The notes under the pieces: model-generated
Seen by the model: only the letters and a program-made list of their open reading frames with translations
Told to the model about the DNA's origin: nothing
The model's database searches: none
Made by a program: the position numbers and the translations under genes
Part shown: positions 36,971 to 45,209 of the stretch, one piece after another
Layout of the letters: every line of letters begins with the position of its first letter
Numbering within the stretch: the stretch's first letter is position 1
Source of the DNA: Actinomycetes bacterium
GTDB taxonomy: Bacteria; Actinomycetota; Acidimicrobiia; Acidimicrobiales; JABEUL01
Direction of reading: 5' to 3'
DNA length: 55,015 nucleotides
NCBI GenBank assembly: GCA_021790815.1
Contig: JAJYFT010000002.1
Span: 47,386 to 102,400 of the forward strand

Positions 36971-37882
36971 TTACATTCCTGTAAAGATTTTTTCAATAGC
37001 TGGGTAGCTAACAAATATCAGAAACCCACAGAGAAGCAGGACTCCTGGGACAAACATCCTTTCTGTTGCCGCATTAGCCTCACCCAACGCATTATTTAAC
37101 AAGCGTTCTCGAATCGTCTTCGATTTTTGAGATATTGACTCCCGAATTTTTGCCCCTTCGGATCCAGATAAATTGAGCGTAGCTCCAATCTCAGATAATT
37201 CAGAAAGACCAATTTTTTCGCCCAAATTAGACAATCCTTCCCAGATAGGCACCCCAGAGTCAACTGACTCTGTAATTGAATTTTTCATCAGGGCAAATAT
37301 TCCACTTCTGCCTAAATCCACACTATTGTTCACGGCCTCTTCGAGTCCCTTGCCACTAGCAAGGTTAAGCTCAACAATATTAAGGAATGTTCCTATTGAT
37401 TCCAAATATGATGTTCTTGTTTCCGCTGCTTCTTTTCGCAGAATATACCACGGCAATACCAAACCACTGAGCGATGCAACAAGAGCCATGAAACAAGCTA
37501 TGTTAATGGATAAACCCAGATTAGTAAATACTTTAAGAACACTCAAGAACAACGGAAAACAAAATCCGAGAATGGTCCAAACGGCTGATTGTGTGGCTAC
37601 ATCTGCAATCTTTTTATTCACAAGCTGTGCATCGCAAATCATTTGCTCGGAAAGCTTAGAGTTATTGCCTAATAAGGTTACAATCGGGTTACTGAGTAAG
37701 ATCTTCATTGAATGGAGTCTAGAGTTGCCTTTAATCTCTATGCCTTCAATTTTCTCTAGCTCAATACGTAGCTGATTGGTGGGGTTACTATGAAAAATTA
37801 AGAGCTTCCAAAGTCCAGTTCCAACGCCAGCCCCACCAATTACAGAGATCAACAACAAATGGGATGCAAATGTTGTTCTCAC
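36971..37882 (-). CDS. tadC: TadC-like type II secretion F family protein
   Basis: A 303-residue inner-membrane platform protein. The hydrophobic segments (about 10-25, 95-115, 125-147 and 275-297) and the cytoplasmic region ESIGTFLNIVELNLASGKGLEEAV match T2SF/GspF domains. It begins with GTG at 37882, overlapping the TadB stop by one base (TAGTG). With TadB it anchors the TadA ATPase for pilus assembly. Confidence 0.88.
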   Translation of the reverse strand: MRTTFASHLLLISVIGGAGVGTGLWKLLIFHSNPTNQLRIELEKIEGIEIKGNSRLHSMKILLSNPIVTLLGNNSKLSEQMICDAQLVNKKIADVATQSAVWTILGFCFPLFLSVLKVFTNLGLSINIACFMALVASLSGLVLPWYILRKEAAETRTSYLESIGTFLNIVELNLASGKGLEEAVNNSVDLGRSGIFALMKNSITESVDSGVPIWEGLSNLGEKIGLSELSEIGATLNLSGSEGAKIRESISQKSKTIRERLLNNALGEANAATERMFVPGVLLLCGFLIFVSYPAIEKIFTGM

Positions 37883-38769
37883 TACATAACCTCCGCTGCG
37901 GATTCAAATATGAGTCGAGACTGTTCTTTCGTTTTAGCCATTGAAACAAGCAATGCAATTCCACCGATATAGAGGCAAATAACAATTGCTAATACAAACT
38001 GACCGGCAAACGTTGAGTATGGTTGCATATACGACTTCCCCAAAACAGCCAACAGGACTGAAAATGATATTGAAAACCAAATTACAGTCTTAACGCTTGA
38101 TCTAATCGACTCACGTGACGCTTCAATAGATAGCTGGTTAGAAACGGATTGACGCGTGACCGCCGCTAATGAAGATAAAAGTTCACTGAGTCTAGACGAG
38201 CTTCCTTCAGTTGCTGCAATTAACGCTAAGCAAATTGAATCACCTACTGAACACTTGAAGGAATTTGACAAATCAAACAAACAAGATTTTAATGGCTCCC
38301 CTCCTATTATCGCGCTCTTTAGGTCGTAGAGCTCTGATCGAATCGAAGGTGGTGCTAGCGGAACAGTGGTTAAAATTGCTTGTACTAACCCCGCACTTGC
38401 AGATAAGGAATCTCTAAGCATTTCTATCCAAGTAGCTAACCCAGAGAGTTTATCAAGATGGTCATTTTGTCTGCCAAGCTTCAAAATTTGAGGACCAACG
38501 AAAACGATGCCAAAGGCAGTAGCGCTTAAAACAACCCAACCAGTAAAAAGGTAAGTAAAACTAGCGACGATGAATGCAACAATACACTTTGATATAGAAA
38601 CGTCACTTAATAATGACATTTTTCGAACGGTAAGTTTGTTATCAATGTAATTTAATTTGTGCGATGGATTACGCACCTCTTGTACATATGAATCGAATTG
38701 TCTGCTTAAGAAGTAAATACCAAAACCGGCGCAAGCACCAGCAATAATTCCAATTAATACATACGCCAT
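37882..38769 (-). CDS. tadB: TadB-like type II secretion F family protein
   Basis: A 295-residue inner-membrane protein with hydrophobic segments at about 3-20, 60-95 and 230-285, and the T2SF cytoplasmic region GLATWIEMLRDSLSASAGLVQAI. It begins with ATG overlapping the TadA stop by one base (TAATG), and it ends overlapping TadC in the same way. These overlaps show a single co-translated unit. It is the partner platform protein to TadC. Confidence 0.88.
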   Translation of the reverse strand: MAYVLIGIIAGACAGFGIYFLSRQFDSYVQEVRNPSHKLNYIDNKLTVRKMSLLSDVSISKCIVAFIVASFTYLFTGWVVLSATAFGIVFVGPQILKLGRQNDHLDKLSGLATWIEMLRDSLSASAGLVQAILTTVPLAPPSIRSELYDLKSAIIGGEPLKSCLFDLSNSFKCSVGDSICLALIAATEGSSSRLSELLSSLAAVTRQSVSNQLSIEASRESIRSSVKTVIWFSISFSVLLAVLGKSYMQPYSTFAGQFVLAIVICLYIGGIALLVSMAKTKEQSRLIFESAAEVM

Positions 38770-40133
38770 TAAAATTCACCTCCGTATGTTTTGGCACTGT
38801 ATCCAAACTCTGAAAGGTCATTATACGAAGATGTTGTTAACGGCGCTCCACTAATTAATTTGCCAAATTCGTCAGTTTTAAATACTTCATTCGAAATAAC
38901 CATATTCCCTTCAGCACCAACAACTTCTCTTATTGACGTAACATGCCTTGTTACTTGCTTTTCTTGATTTACTATTTTCTCTGATGAAACTTCCGCTCCG
39001 ACCTTTTGCGTTAACTCAACATGAACTACAAAATTGATTGACCCTGCAATCAATAGATTTGTTGCATCCATCGGTAGTCTTTCAACAGCTTGTAACGCGT
39101 ATGATGAAATTCGCCTAAATGCTCCTGCTGAACTATCTGAATGAATAGTCGACAATGATCCAAAACCCTGACTCATTGCATTTAAGAGTGCAACTATTTC
39201 TGGGCCTAAAGTCTCACCGACGATTACCCGGTCAGGATTCATTCTTAGAGATCGTCTTACCAAGTCTGCCATCGAAACCTCTCCGACTCCCTCAGTATTC
39301 GGGAGACGAGCTTCTAGAGCAATACAGTCTGGATGTCTATCCTTGAGTTGATCAATTCCAAGCTCGAAACTTTGTTCAATGGTTATGATTCTTTCACGGG
39401 CGGGGATTTCATTGATTAATGCTCTTAGTAAAGTTGTCTTACCCGAATTAGTTCTTCCACAGACTATTATATTTTTTGAAGCCCTAACACACGCCGATAA
39501 AAATAATGCAACTTGAGGACTTAGCAATCCCATTTCTATTTCTTGTTCCAGAGTAACATCTACGTATCGGTGTTTTCTGACAGAAATAGTTGGATATTTA
39601 GTAACACTCATCAATCCAGACAACCTACTTCCATCTGGAAGTCTCATGTCTAGTTCTGGATGTGCTGTGTCAAATCTACGTTCCGAAATACCTGATCTCA
39701 TGGCTATTTGCCTAATTAAGTCAACAAGTTCTTCTGAATCCTTTGCAACTGGTAGACCTCTCACCTTCACTCCATTGGCAAAAGTAATCCATACCTCTTC
39801 TGGTCCATTGATATCAATATTTTCAATTTGATCATCATCTAAGTATGATTGTAGGTTGCCGACGCCAAACATGCCAGCAACTACTTGTTCAATAATTTGT
39901 TGATCTTCTTCAATGGTTGGCATCCTGCGGCCATTTAGGATAAAATCACTTGCTCTTTCTTCTAGAATAGCGATAGCTTCCTCAATAGCAGCTTGCTTCC
40001 TCAGGGATTCCTCTGAAGTACTTATATTTTTTAAAGCCAGGCGTCTTGCTACTTCATGACGTACTTTTCGCACATACTCTTTATCTATGCCAATGTCATT
40101 TTTCTGCAACTGTGTTGTTTCAATCATCGACAT
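38769..40133 (-). CDS. tadA: TadA/CpaF-type pilus assembly ATPase
   Basis: A 454-residue secretion ATPase that powers Flp pilus assembly. The Walker A motif GRTNSGKTT lies near residue 230. Other marks are TIEQSFELGI, the Walker B-like MNPDRVIVGETLGPE, and the histidine box segment LSTIHSDSSAGAFRR. The N-terminal domain reads DIDINGPEEVWITFANG and DMRLPDGSRLSGL, as usual for CpaF. Start ATG 40133 has AGG five bases upstream and overlaps the tadZ end by 14 bp. It lies directly before tadB. Confidence 0.94.
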   Translation of the reverse strand: MSMIETTQLQKNDIGIDKEYVRKVRHEVARRLALKNISTSEESLRKQAAIEEAIAILEERASDFILNGRRMPTIEEDQQIIEQVVAGMFGVGNLQSYLDDDQIENIDINGPEEVWITFANGVKVRGLPVAKDSEELVDLIRQIAMRSGISERRFDTAHPELDMRLPDGSRLSGLMSVTKYPTISVRKHRYVDVTLEQEIEMGLLSPQVALFLSACVRASKNIIVCGRTNSGKTTLLRALINEIPARERIITIEQSFELGIDQLKDRHPDCIALEARLPNTEGVGEVSMADLVRRSLRMNPDRVIVGETLGPEIVALLNAMSQGFGSLSTIHSDSSAGAFRRISSYALQAVERLPMDATNLLIAGSINFVVHVELTQKVGAEVSSEKIVNQEKQVTRHVTSIREVVGAEGNMVISNEVFKTDEFGKLISGAPLTTSSYNDLSEFGYSAKTYGGEF

Positions 40134-41106
40134 CAAAACCTAAATTATGTCGAATTAAAGTTTTCCTTTTTTCCAAAATTTCGTCAAATGAATTATCTAC
40201 AACGGCGATTTGAACAATATCTTCCTTCGTCTCGGGCAATTGTATTATGTCAGGTGGAGCGCTTTTTGCATATGGAGTATCGCCTCTCTCTATGCGATTA
40301 GTAGTCAACGGGCGATCCGAGCAAGTACTCCTCGACTCCATGTAGGTCACGTTGCTTAGGTCCTGCGAATCATTGAATAAAGTTTTTCTAGAATTTACAC
40401 TTGATTGAATTACTAGGTCCAAGATGCTTTCATGTGGGTCAAATTGCTTATTGCCTCGCTTATTGAAAATCCTGTTCTTTATGTAGGATGACTGCACAAT
40501 GTTCAAATAAGGACTTTCGATATGCCCAACTGGCAAAGAGTCAACAACTTCAGCTATTTCCTGTGCGTCATAAATTTGATCGCCAGTTGTAATTAAGGAA
40601 GTGTTCATTTCCATTTCTTTCATCCGGATAATCAACTGACGAAGATTTGAAATTCCATGTATTGAGTTATTACATACAGTTATCACCTTATCTGATATTT
40701 CCACAATTGACTGTTGGCAAGAAGCTTCTGGGTTCCACCGCCCAAGGTCAAATATAAAATTGCTATCAGGTTTTTGCTTAATAAACTCCCTAATAGAAGG
40801 CATTAAGAGATCTATGAGATTCCCTTGATGCATACCTGGGAGACCAAACAATATTTTTAAGCTATCTCCGAACATCTGACAATGTTCATTAAATGATTCA
40901 GAATCAACATTACGTCTCATTGCTGCCAACGTTACGAGACCTGGTCTCGATGACATACTCAAATAGGTTGATAAGTCACTACCTGATCTGTCAAATTCAA
41001 ACAGGATTGTCTCCCTATTTTCTTTACTTAGCCTCATGGCCAATTTAAGAGATATACAAGTTACACCAGGTGAGCCCTTAGTTCCAACAACAGAAAACAA
41101 CGTCAA
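40120..41106 (-). CDS. tadZ: TadZ/CpaE-like ATPase, divergent P-loop
   Basis: A 328-residue ParA/MinD-superfamily protein that localises the Tad machine. The N-terminal P-loop reads GTKGSPGVTCISLKLA. The signature lysine is kept, but the final lysine of KGG.GKT is absent, so nucleotide binding may be weakened. FEFDRSGSD matches the switch region, and NFIFDLGRW the Walker B strand. The last 110 residues are variable. It lies one base after the SAF-domain gene and overlaps tadA. Confidence 0.82.
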   Translation of the reverse strand: MTLFSVVGTKGSPGVTCISLKLAMRLSKENRETILFEFDRSGSDLSTYLSMSSRPGLVTLAAMRRNVDSESFNEHCQMFGDSLKILFGLPGMHQGNLIDLLMPSIREFIKQKPDSNFIFDLGRWNPEASCQQSIVEISDKVITVCNNSIHGISNLRQLIIRMKEMEMNTSLITTGDQIYDAQEIAEVVDSLPVGHIESPYLNIVQSSYIKNRIFNKRGNKQFDPHESILDLVIQSSVNSRKTLFNDSQDLSNVTYMESRSTCSDRPLTTNRIERGDTPYAKSAPPDIIQLPETKEDIVQIAVVDNSFDEILEKRKTLIRHNLGFDVDD

Positions 41107-41107
41107 A

Positions 41108-41929
41108 TTAACCCCTTGGAATTAACACGAGTGAGAGCTGACCTGCAGACGCCAACGTTGAAATTGTAGGACCTACATTAGTCGGCAAAGCAAGGGAAAC
41201 TGTATCAGTTATATTTGTACTGCTGTTGGGAGGTGGTGGAACAACATTCACAACCAAAGCAGGTGTAAATAAAACTTGGCCGGGTGTTAGTAGATCTGCA
41301 GATCCACTTCCTTGTGATAAGTTACTTGGATAATTTGATTGAGGCGAAACGAGTGACAGATTAGATTGTGTTTGCATATTTACATTTTCAGGCGAGGCTC
41401 CTGGTGGAGGACTAAAGACGACCATCACGTCTTCTCCGGCACTTAAGCCCTCAACTGGTTCTTGTCCAAGTCGTAGATCAATTCCAACTATCACTTGCCC
41501 ATTAAGCGAAGTAGGGGAAGTTGTGATATCGCCGTTCACTAGCACAGAACCCGGCAATAATGATACTGAGGCATATTTGCCTAGTACATTTGGCTCTTCA
41601 CTCACATCAACTATATTTAGAGATGAATTTCTAGAAAGCTCAGTTTCACGAAAATCTGAGGGATCGAATTGTGCCCCTCTAGCGATTGATCTATCAATCA
41701 CTAAGACGCTTTGGCGATCAGCCGACTTTTGAACTGCCCAACCTACTATACTTGCCGAGGCAATGACGAGTAAAATGCCAGCCGAAATTCTTGTCGCATT
41801 ACTTTTTTTCCCATAATTACTCTTAGATTTATTTTTCGGACTTCCGTGAATAGCATTATTACTTATTGTTTTTGTCGTTAAATTTTCAGATTTGTTATTT
41901 TTTGAATTCTGTACGAACACTTGAGTCAT
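41108..41929 (-). CDS. cpaB: SAF-domain pilus protein (CpaB/RcpC-like)
   Basis: A 273-residue protein with a cytoplasmic basic N-terminus (residues 1-47), one membrane helix (about 48-68) and an exported SAF domain (75-150: VLVIDRSIARGAQFDPSDF, SVSLLPGSVLVNGDI). A proline- and serine-rich stretch and a C-terminal SAF-like half follow. CpaB-like proteins may bind peptidoglycan or stabilise the pilus channel. It lies one base upstream of tadZ. GAGGG lies just before the ATG. Confidence 0.82.
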   Translation of the reverse strand: MTQVFVQNSKNNKSENLTTKTISNNAIHGSPKNKSKSNYGKKSNATRISAGILLVIASASIVGWAVQKSADRQSVLVIDRSIARGAQFDPSDFRETELSRNSSLNIVDVSEEPNVLGKYASVSLLPGSVLVNGDITTSPTSLNGQVIVGIDLRLGQEPVEGLSAGEDVMVVFSPPPGASPENVNMQTQSNLSLVSPQSNYPSNLSQGSGSADLLTPGQVLFTPALVVNVVPPPPNSSTNITDTVSLALPTNVGPTISTLASAGQLSLVLIPRG

Positions 41930-41937
41930 TTTCCCTC

Positions 41938-42900
41938 TTAACTACTTAGATATGCTGATTCGATTTGTACAACTGGCAACATACTTGATGACGAAGTTGT
42001 TATGGTTCCTAACGTACCTGATGCAATATTTCCGGAACTATACCAAGAAACATTCCAAGTTATGGTAGCTGTTATTTCAAATGAAGGGATAAACAGAGCT
42101 CCGTTTGTGGTTTGTTGTAGATAACTGGAGTCCGTGAATACATGTGAGCAATATGTTGATTGTGAAATCGCTGGAATAAGAGTGTTATAAGCTACTCCTG
42201 GGCCGTAACAAGTAACCACGTTACCGTCACCTGTATTCCACGTAACGTAAGAAGGCATGGCAATTGCAGTTGCACTGACCGAATCTACTGAAGCAGTTAC
42301 AGAATACTCATGCCATATCTGAGGCAATATACTAAGCCATTCTGGCAAATTAACAACTCCAAATTTACTTGGATTTAGAATAATTGCAGGAGAAGGAATT
42401 CTGATTTCGTTTTCGGCTTCCTTCGCAATAGTTACAGGACTTATGCCTCCACTGCTTGAAATAAGCGAGGAATTAACTACCCAAACAAATATTGAGTTTC
42501 GATACGTTACCGTTATTACATTCGATCCAAATTTGGGATAGTCACTTTGAGAGGAACAATAGATTGATTCCCACTGTCCAGGTTCATTGGAGGGGTTGGG
42601 TGTAAGCTGAAAGATACTAACTTCGACACTTGTTAAAACTGTCCATTTGCATGGGGGAACGCTACTCCCAGTAGAACTAGCTCTCTTGCTTTTACCACTA
42701 TTGACGGATGTAGATGACGTTACCCCTGATTTGACTCCGCATTGTAATATATTTTGTGTGATTACACATTTACCTCCCGTGGCCCACGATGCTTGATTAA
42801 TTATTACACTTTGAATGCATGACACAGCGAGAAATAAAATTACAAAGATGCCCTTTTTAAAGGCAGATTTAAGTTTTCTGCCCCCATCTAAATTTTGCAT
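41938..42900 (-). CDS. Secreted protein of the actinobacterial Tad cluster
   Basis: A 320-residue exported protein with a signal peptide (about residues 12-42). Its C-terminal half contains PSYVTWNTGDGNVVTCYGPG, a PKD-like turn, then YCSHVF and ATITWNVSWYSSG. The same pattern is seen in secreted proteins of Streptomyces Tad loci. Cysteines occur in pairs (CVITQ...LQCG, TCYG...YCSH) and probably form disulfides. The function is unknown, but it may be a surface or channel component. GGAGG lies ten bases before the ATG, and the gene overlaps the preceding lipoprotein gene by 13 bp. Confidence 0.78.
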   Translation of the reverse strand: MQNLDGGRKLKSAFKKGIFVILFLAVSCIQSVIINQASWATGGKCVITQNILQCGVKSGVTSSTSVNSGKSKRASSTGSSVPPCKWTVLTSVEVSIFQLTPNPSNEPGQWESIYCSSQSDYPKFGSNVITVTYRNSIFVWVVNSSLISSSGGISPVTIAKEAENEIRIPSPAIILNPSKFGVVNLPEWLSILPQIWHEYSVTASVDSVSATAIAMPSYVTWNTGDGNVVTCYGPGVAYNTLIPAISQSTYCSHVFTDSSYLQQTTNGALFIPSFEITATITWNVSWYSSGNIASGTLGTITTSSSSMLPVVQIESAYLSS

Positions 42901-43457
42901 GGTGAACTTGCCTCCCTAATTTTCTCGTCATTAAGTTTCCAGGAATTGGAAGTATAAATCATCCTTGCACTATCAAACATATTTGAAGAACCTTGACTTG
43001 TCCCTAAAACTGATTTCCCTGTTTTGGGATCCATGTACCACCCCGAGTCAATACCACATGCTTCAACCAATGCTTCTACTTTTGTCTCTTTCAAAACTTT
43101 GACGGTTTGTATGGTGACCGTACCTTTAAAAATATAGTTATCTTGCTTAATTTGATTGATTGATAGCAAAATATTTGATAAGTCAGGATTGCCTACTGTA
43201 GATTGAAGGTCATTAATATTCCTGCCTTGCGTCATTTGAGCCAAAAGAATTGCGTTTTCAGCATTTTTAAATGCCGTAATTATCGCATCCGTTTGATTAA
43301 GAGGTTTTGGTGTTGAATGGGATTTAGTTGAAATGCTACTTGAACATGCAGTTGCTACTGTTGCCAAAGCAACTGATAATCCAAAAACTTTAAGTTTTTT
43401 TAGTTCCAATTTTATATCATCCTTTCTTGTTGGGATCGTAGACACTATATAACTCAT
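42888..43457 (-). CDS. Putative lipoprotein at the head of the Tad operon
   Basis: A 189-residue protein. A hydrophobic segment at about 24-36 ends in the lipobox VATAC (cysteine at about 38). The mature part has TDAIITAFKNAENAILLAQM and a C-terminal domain with two cysteines (ACGID and PCKI). The start is uncertain: ATG 43457 has GGAAG eight bases upstream but gives an unusually long leader. A TTG at 43409 with AAAGGA before it gives a normal lipoprotein signal. I recognise no family. It overlaps the next gene by 13 bp, so it probably belongs to the operon. Confidence 0.75.
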   Translation of the reverse strand: MSYIVSTIPTRKDDIKLELKKLKVFGLSVALATVATACSSSISTKSHSTPKPLNQTDAIITAFKNAENAILLAQMTQGRNINDLQSTVGNPDLSNILLSINQIKQDNYIFKGTVTIQTVKVLKETKVEALVEACGIDSGWYMDPKTGKSVLGTSQGSSNMFDSARMIYTSNSWKLNDEKIREASSPCKI

Positions 43458-43952
43458 TTGCGAGGCTTCCTTTCAACCATTTATATTTTGTAATTAACTT
43501 AAGTAATAGGATTTCTTTTTATTTCTTTGAAGTATTACTTAAAGGTCTCAGCGTAAGTCTAAACATGGCTTACAAATATTCGATATTTTTAATTGTTCCT
43601 GCTCAGACACATTGTATTTTTATAAATTTGATATTAAAAGTAAACTAATTACTTTGCATCTTGTATGCAATATTTAGAGAACTTAAACTAGTCTTAACCA
43701 TTTAGTGCGCACAGAGTTACTGTCACTTCTTTTAGTGACAATCATTTTCAATTTTTTGCCATACTTTCTCTATGCAGCAACTCTATTTATAATCTTCCCT
43801 GACATAATTTTTATTCAATTTAAAAAATTGACTGACAGGGTTGTGTTTCGAGTACAGTTTCTTAAAGCAAACTATTTTCGATTTAACGTGTCTGCACAGC
43901 TATCGTGTTAGCTCACATGAATCATTTTTATATATCACTACAAGGAGATTAA
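43458..43952. other. Divergent intergenic region between Tad operon and thiolase gene
   Basis: A 495-bp AT-rich region. On the minus strand it holds a TATAAAT -10-like element about 20 bp before the lipoprotein gene, and the motif ACTTAAGT at 43497-43504. An open frame at 43705-43911 on the plus strand is hydrophobic but has no ribosome-binding site, so I do not accept it. AAGGAGAT precedes the thiolase start. Confidence 0.5.
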
Positions 43953-45158
43953 ATGCCCGAAGCCGTAATTGTCTCAACTGGTCGAACTCCGATCGGAAGA
44001 GCATTTAAAGGAACAATGAACGAGTGTCGACCAGATGACCTTTCCGCTCTGGTAGTAAAGGCTGTTCTAGATAAAATACCTGAACTCGACAGGACGGAAA
44101 TTGACGATTTGATGCTAGGCTGTGGACAGCCAGCTGGAGAATCTGGTTTTAATGTCGCACGAGTAGTTTCTATCTTGGCAGGCTTGGACAACGTTCCAGG
44201 AGTAACCGTAAATAGATACTGCTCTTCATCTCTGCAAACCATTCGAATGGCAGCCCATGCAATTAAGGCGGGTGAAGGCGACGTGTTCATAGCAGCAGGA
44301 GTGGAAACAGTTTCCCGTTTTGGTTTAGGATTTTCAGATGTGCCAACTACTGTTAACCCTTTGTTCGCTGACGCTCAACTAAGAAGCCTCGACAGATCCC
44401 AAGGTAATGGTGGAGATTGGGAACCACCAGTTGGACTGCCTGACATCTACGTTGCGATGGGTCTAACTGCAGAAAACGTGGCTGAATATGAAAACGTTTC
44501 TCGTGAAGAAATGGATGAATTTGCCTGTCTATCACAAAACCGTGCAACAGCAAGTTTGGAGAGAGGGTTTTTCGAAAGAGAAATAATTCCAGTAACGCTA
44601 AAAGATGGGACGGTCGTGTCGAAAGATGACGGTATTAGAGCTGGCACCACAGTTGAAAAACTATCTCAGCTTCAACCTGTTTTTAAACCAAACGGCAAAG
44701 TAACAGCGGGCAATGCTTGCCCACTAAATGATGGTGCTGCTGCGGTCGTCGTCATGAGCGATACAAAGGCAAAACAACTTGGAATAAAGCCACTTGCAAG
44801 AATTATTTCTTCTGGTGTTACTGGGTTAAATCCAGAAATAATGGGCTTAGGTCCAATCGAAGCCTGTCGCCAAGCTTTAAAAAGAGCCGGAATGACTATT
44901 AATGATATTGATCTAGTTGAGATAAACGAAGCATTTGCGGCTCAGGTAATTCCAAGCGCAAAACATCTTGGAATTGATTGGGACAAGCTAAATGTTAATG
45001 GAGGCGCAATTGCTCTTGGTCATCCTTTCGGAATGACAGGTGCAAGGATCATGACTACATTAATTAATGGGCTTGAAGATGCAAATAAAACTATTGGCCT
45101 CGAATCGATGTGTGTTGGCGGCGGTCAAGGAATGGCAATGATTATAGAGCGTCTCTAA
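43953..45158 (+). CDS. Thiolase family acetyl-CoA acyltransferase
   Basis: A 401-residue thiolase, forming or cleaving 3-ketoacyl-CoA. The nucleophilic cysteine is in VNRYCSSSLQT (about residue 90). The catalytic histidine is in GGAIALGHPFGMTGAR (about 355), and the second cysteine in SMCVGGGQGMAM (about 386). It lacks features that would separate a biosynthetic acetyl-CoA acetyltransferase from a degradative FadA-like enzyme. AAGGAGAT lies before the ATG. It is monocistronic and converges on the helicase gene. It could serve the same fatty-acid metabolism as the acyl-CoA ligase at 21106. Confidence 0.95.
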   Translation: MPEAVIVSTGRTPIGRAFKGTMNECRPDDLSALVVKAVLDKIPELDRTEIDDLMLGCGQPAGESGFNVARVVSILAGLDNVPGVTVNRYCSSSLQTIRMAAHAIKAGEGDVFIAAGVETVSRFGLGFSDVPTTVNPLFADAQLRSLDRSQGNGGDWEPPVGLPDIYVAMGLTAENVAEYENVSREEMDEFACLSQNRATASLERGFFEREIIPVTLKDGTVVSKDDGIRAGTTVEKLSQLQPVFKPNGKVTAGNACPLNDGAAAVVVMSDTKAKQLGIKPLARIISSGVTGLNPEIMGLGPIEACRQALKRAGMTINDIDLVEINEAFAAQVIPSAKHLGIDWDKLNVNGGAIALGHPFGMTGARIMTTLINGLEDANKTIGLESMCVGGGQGMAMIIERL

Positions 45159-45165
45159 GCGCTTA

Positions 45166-45209
45166 GGTGGTAAGGAGAGAGAATCTAAACACTCTGCCTC
45201 TTTACCACC
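45166..45209. terminator. Hairpin spanning the thiolase-helicase convergent junction
   Basis: GGTGGTAA (45166-45173) pairs exactly with TTACCACC (45202-45209), and the stem extends further with mismatches (AGGAGAG against CTCT). It lies 7 bp after the thiolase stop and overlaps the last codons of the helicase gene. It could terminate thiolase transcripts. There is no T tract, so a protective or pausing role is as likely. Confidence 0.4.

Noticed and set aside
43705-43911. 68-codon hydrophobic open frame
   Set aside because: Hydrophobic frames arise easily in AT-rich DNA; GTG start, no Shine-Dalgarno, located in a promoter region.
45185-45209. Classical intrinsic terminator for the thiolase gene
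   Set aside because: A hairpin exists, but without a T tract; kept only as a low-confidence feature.
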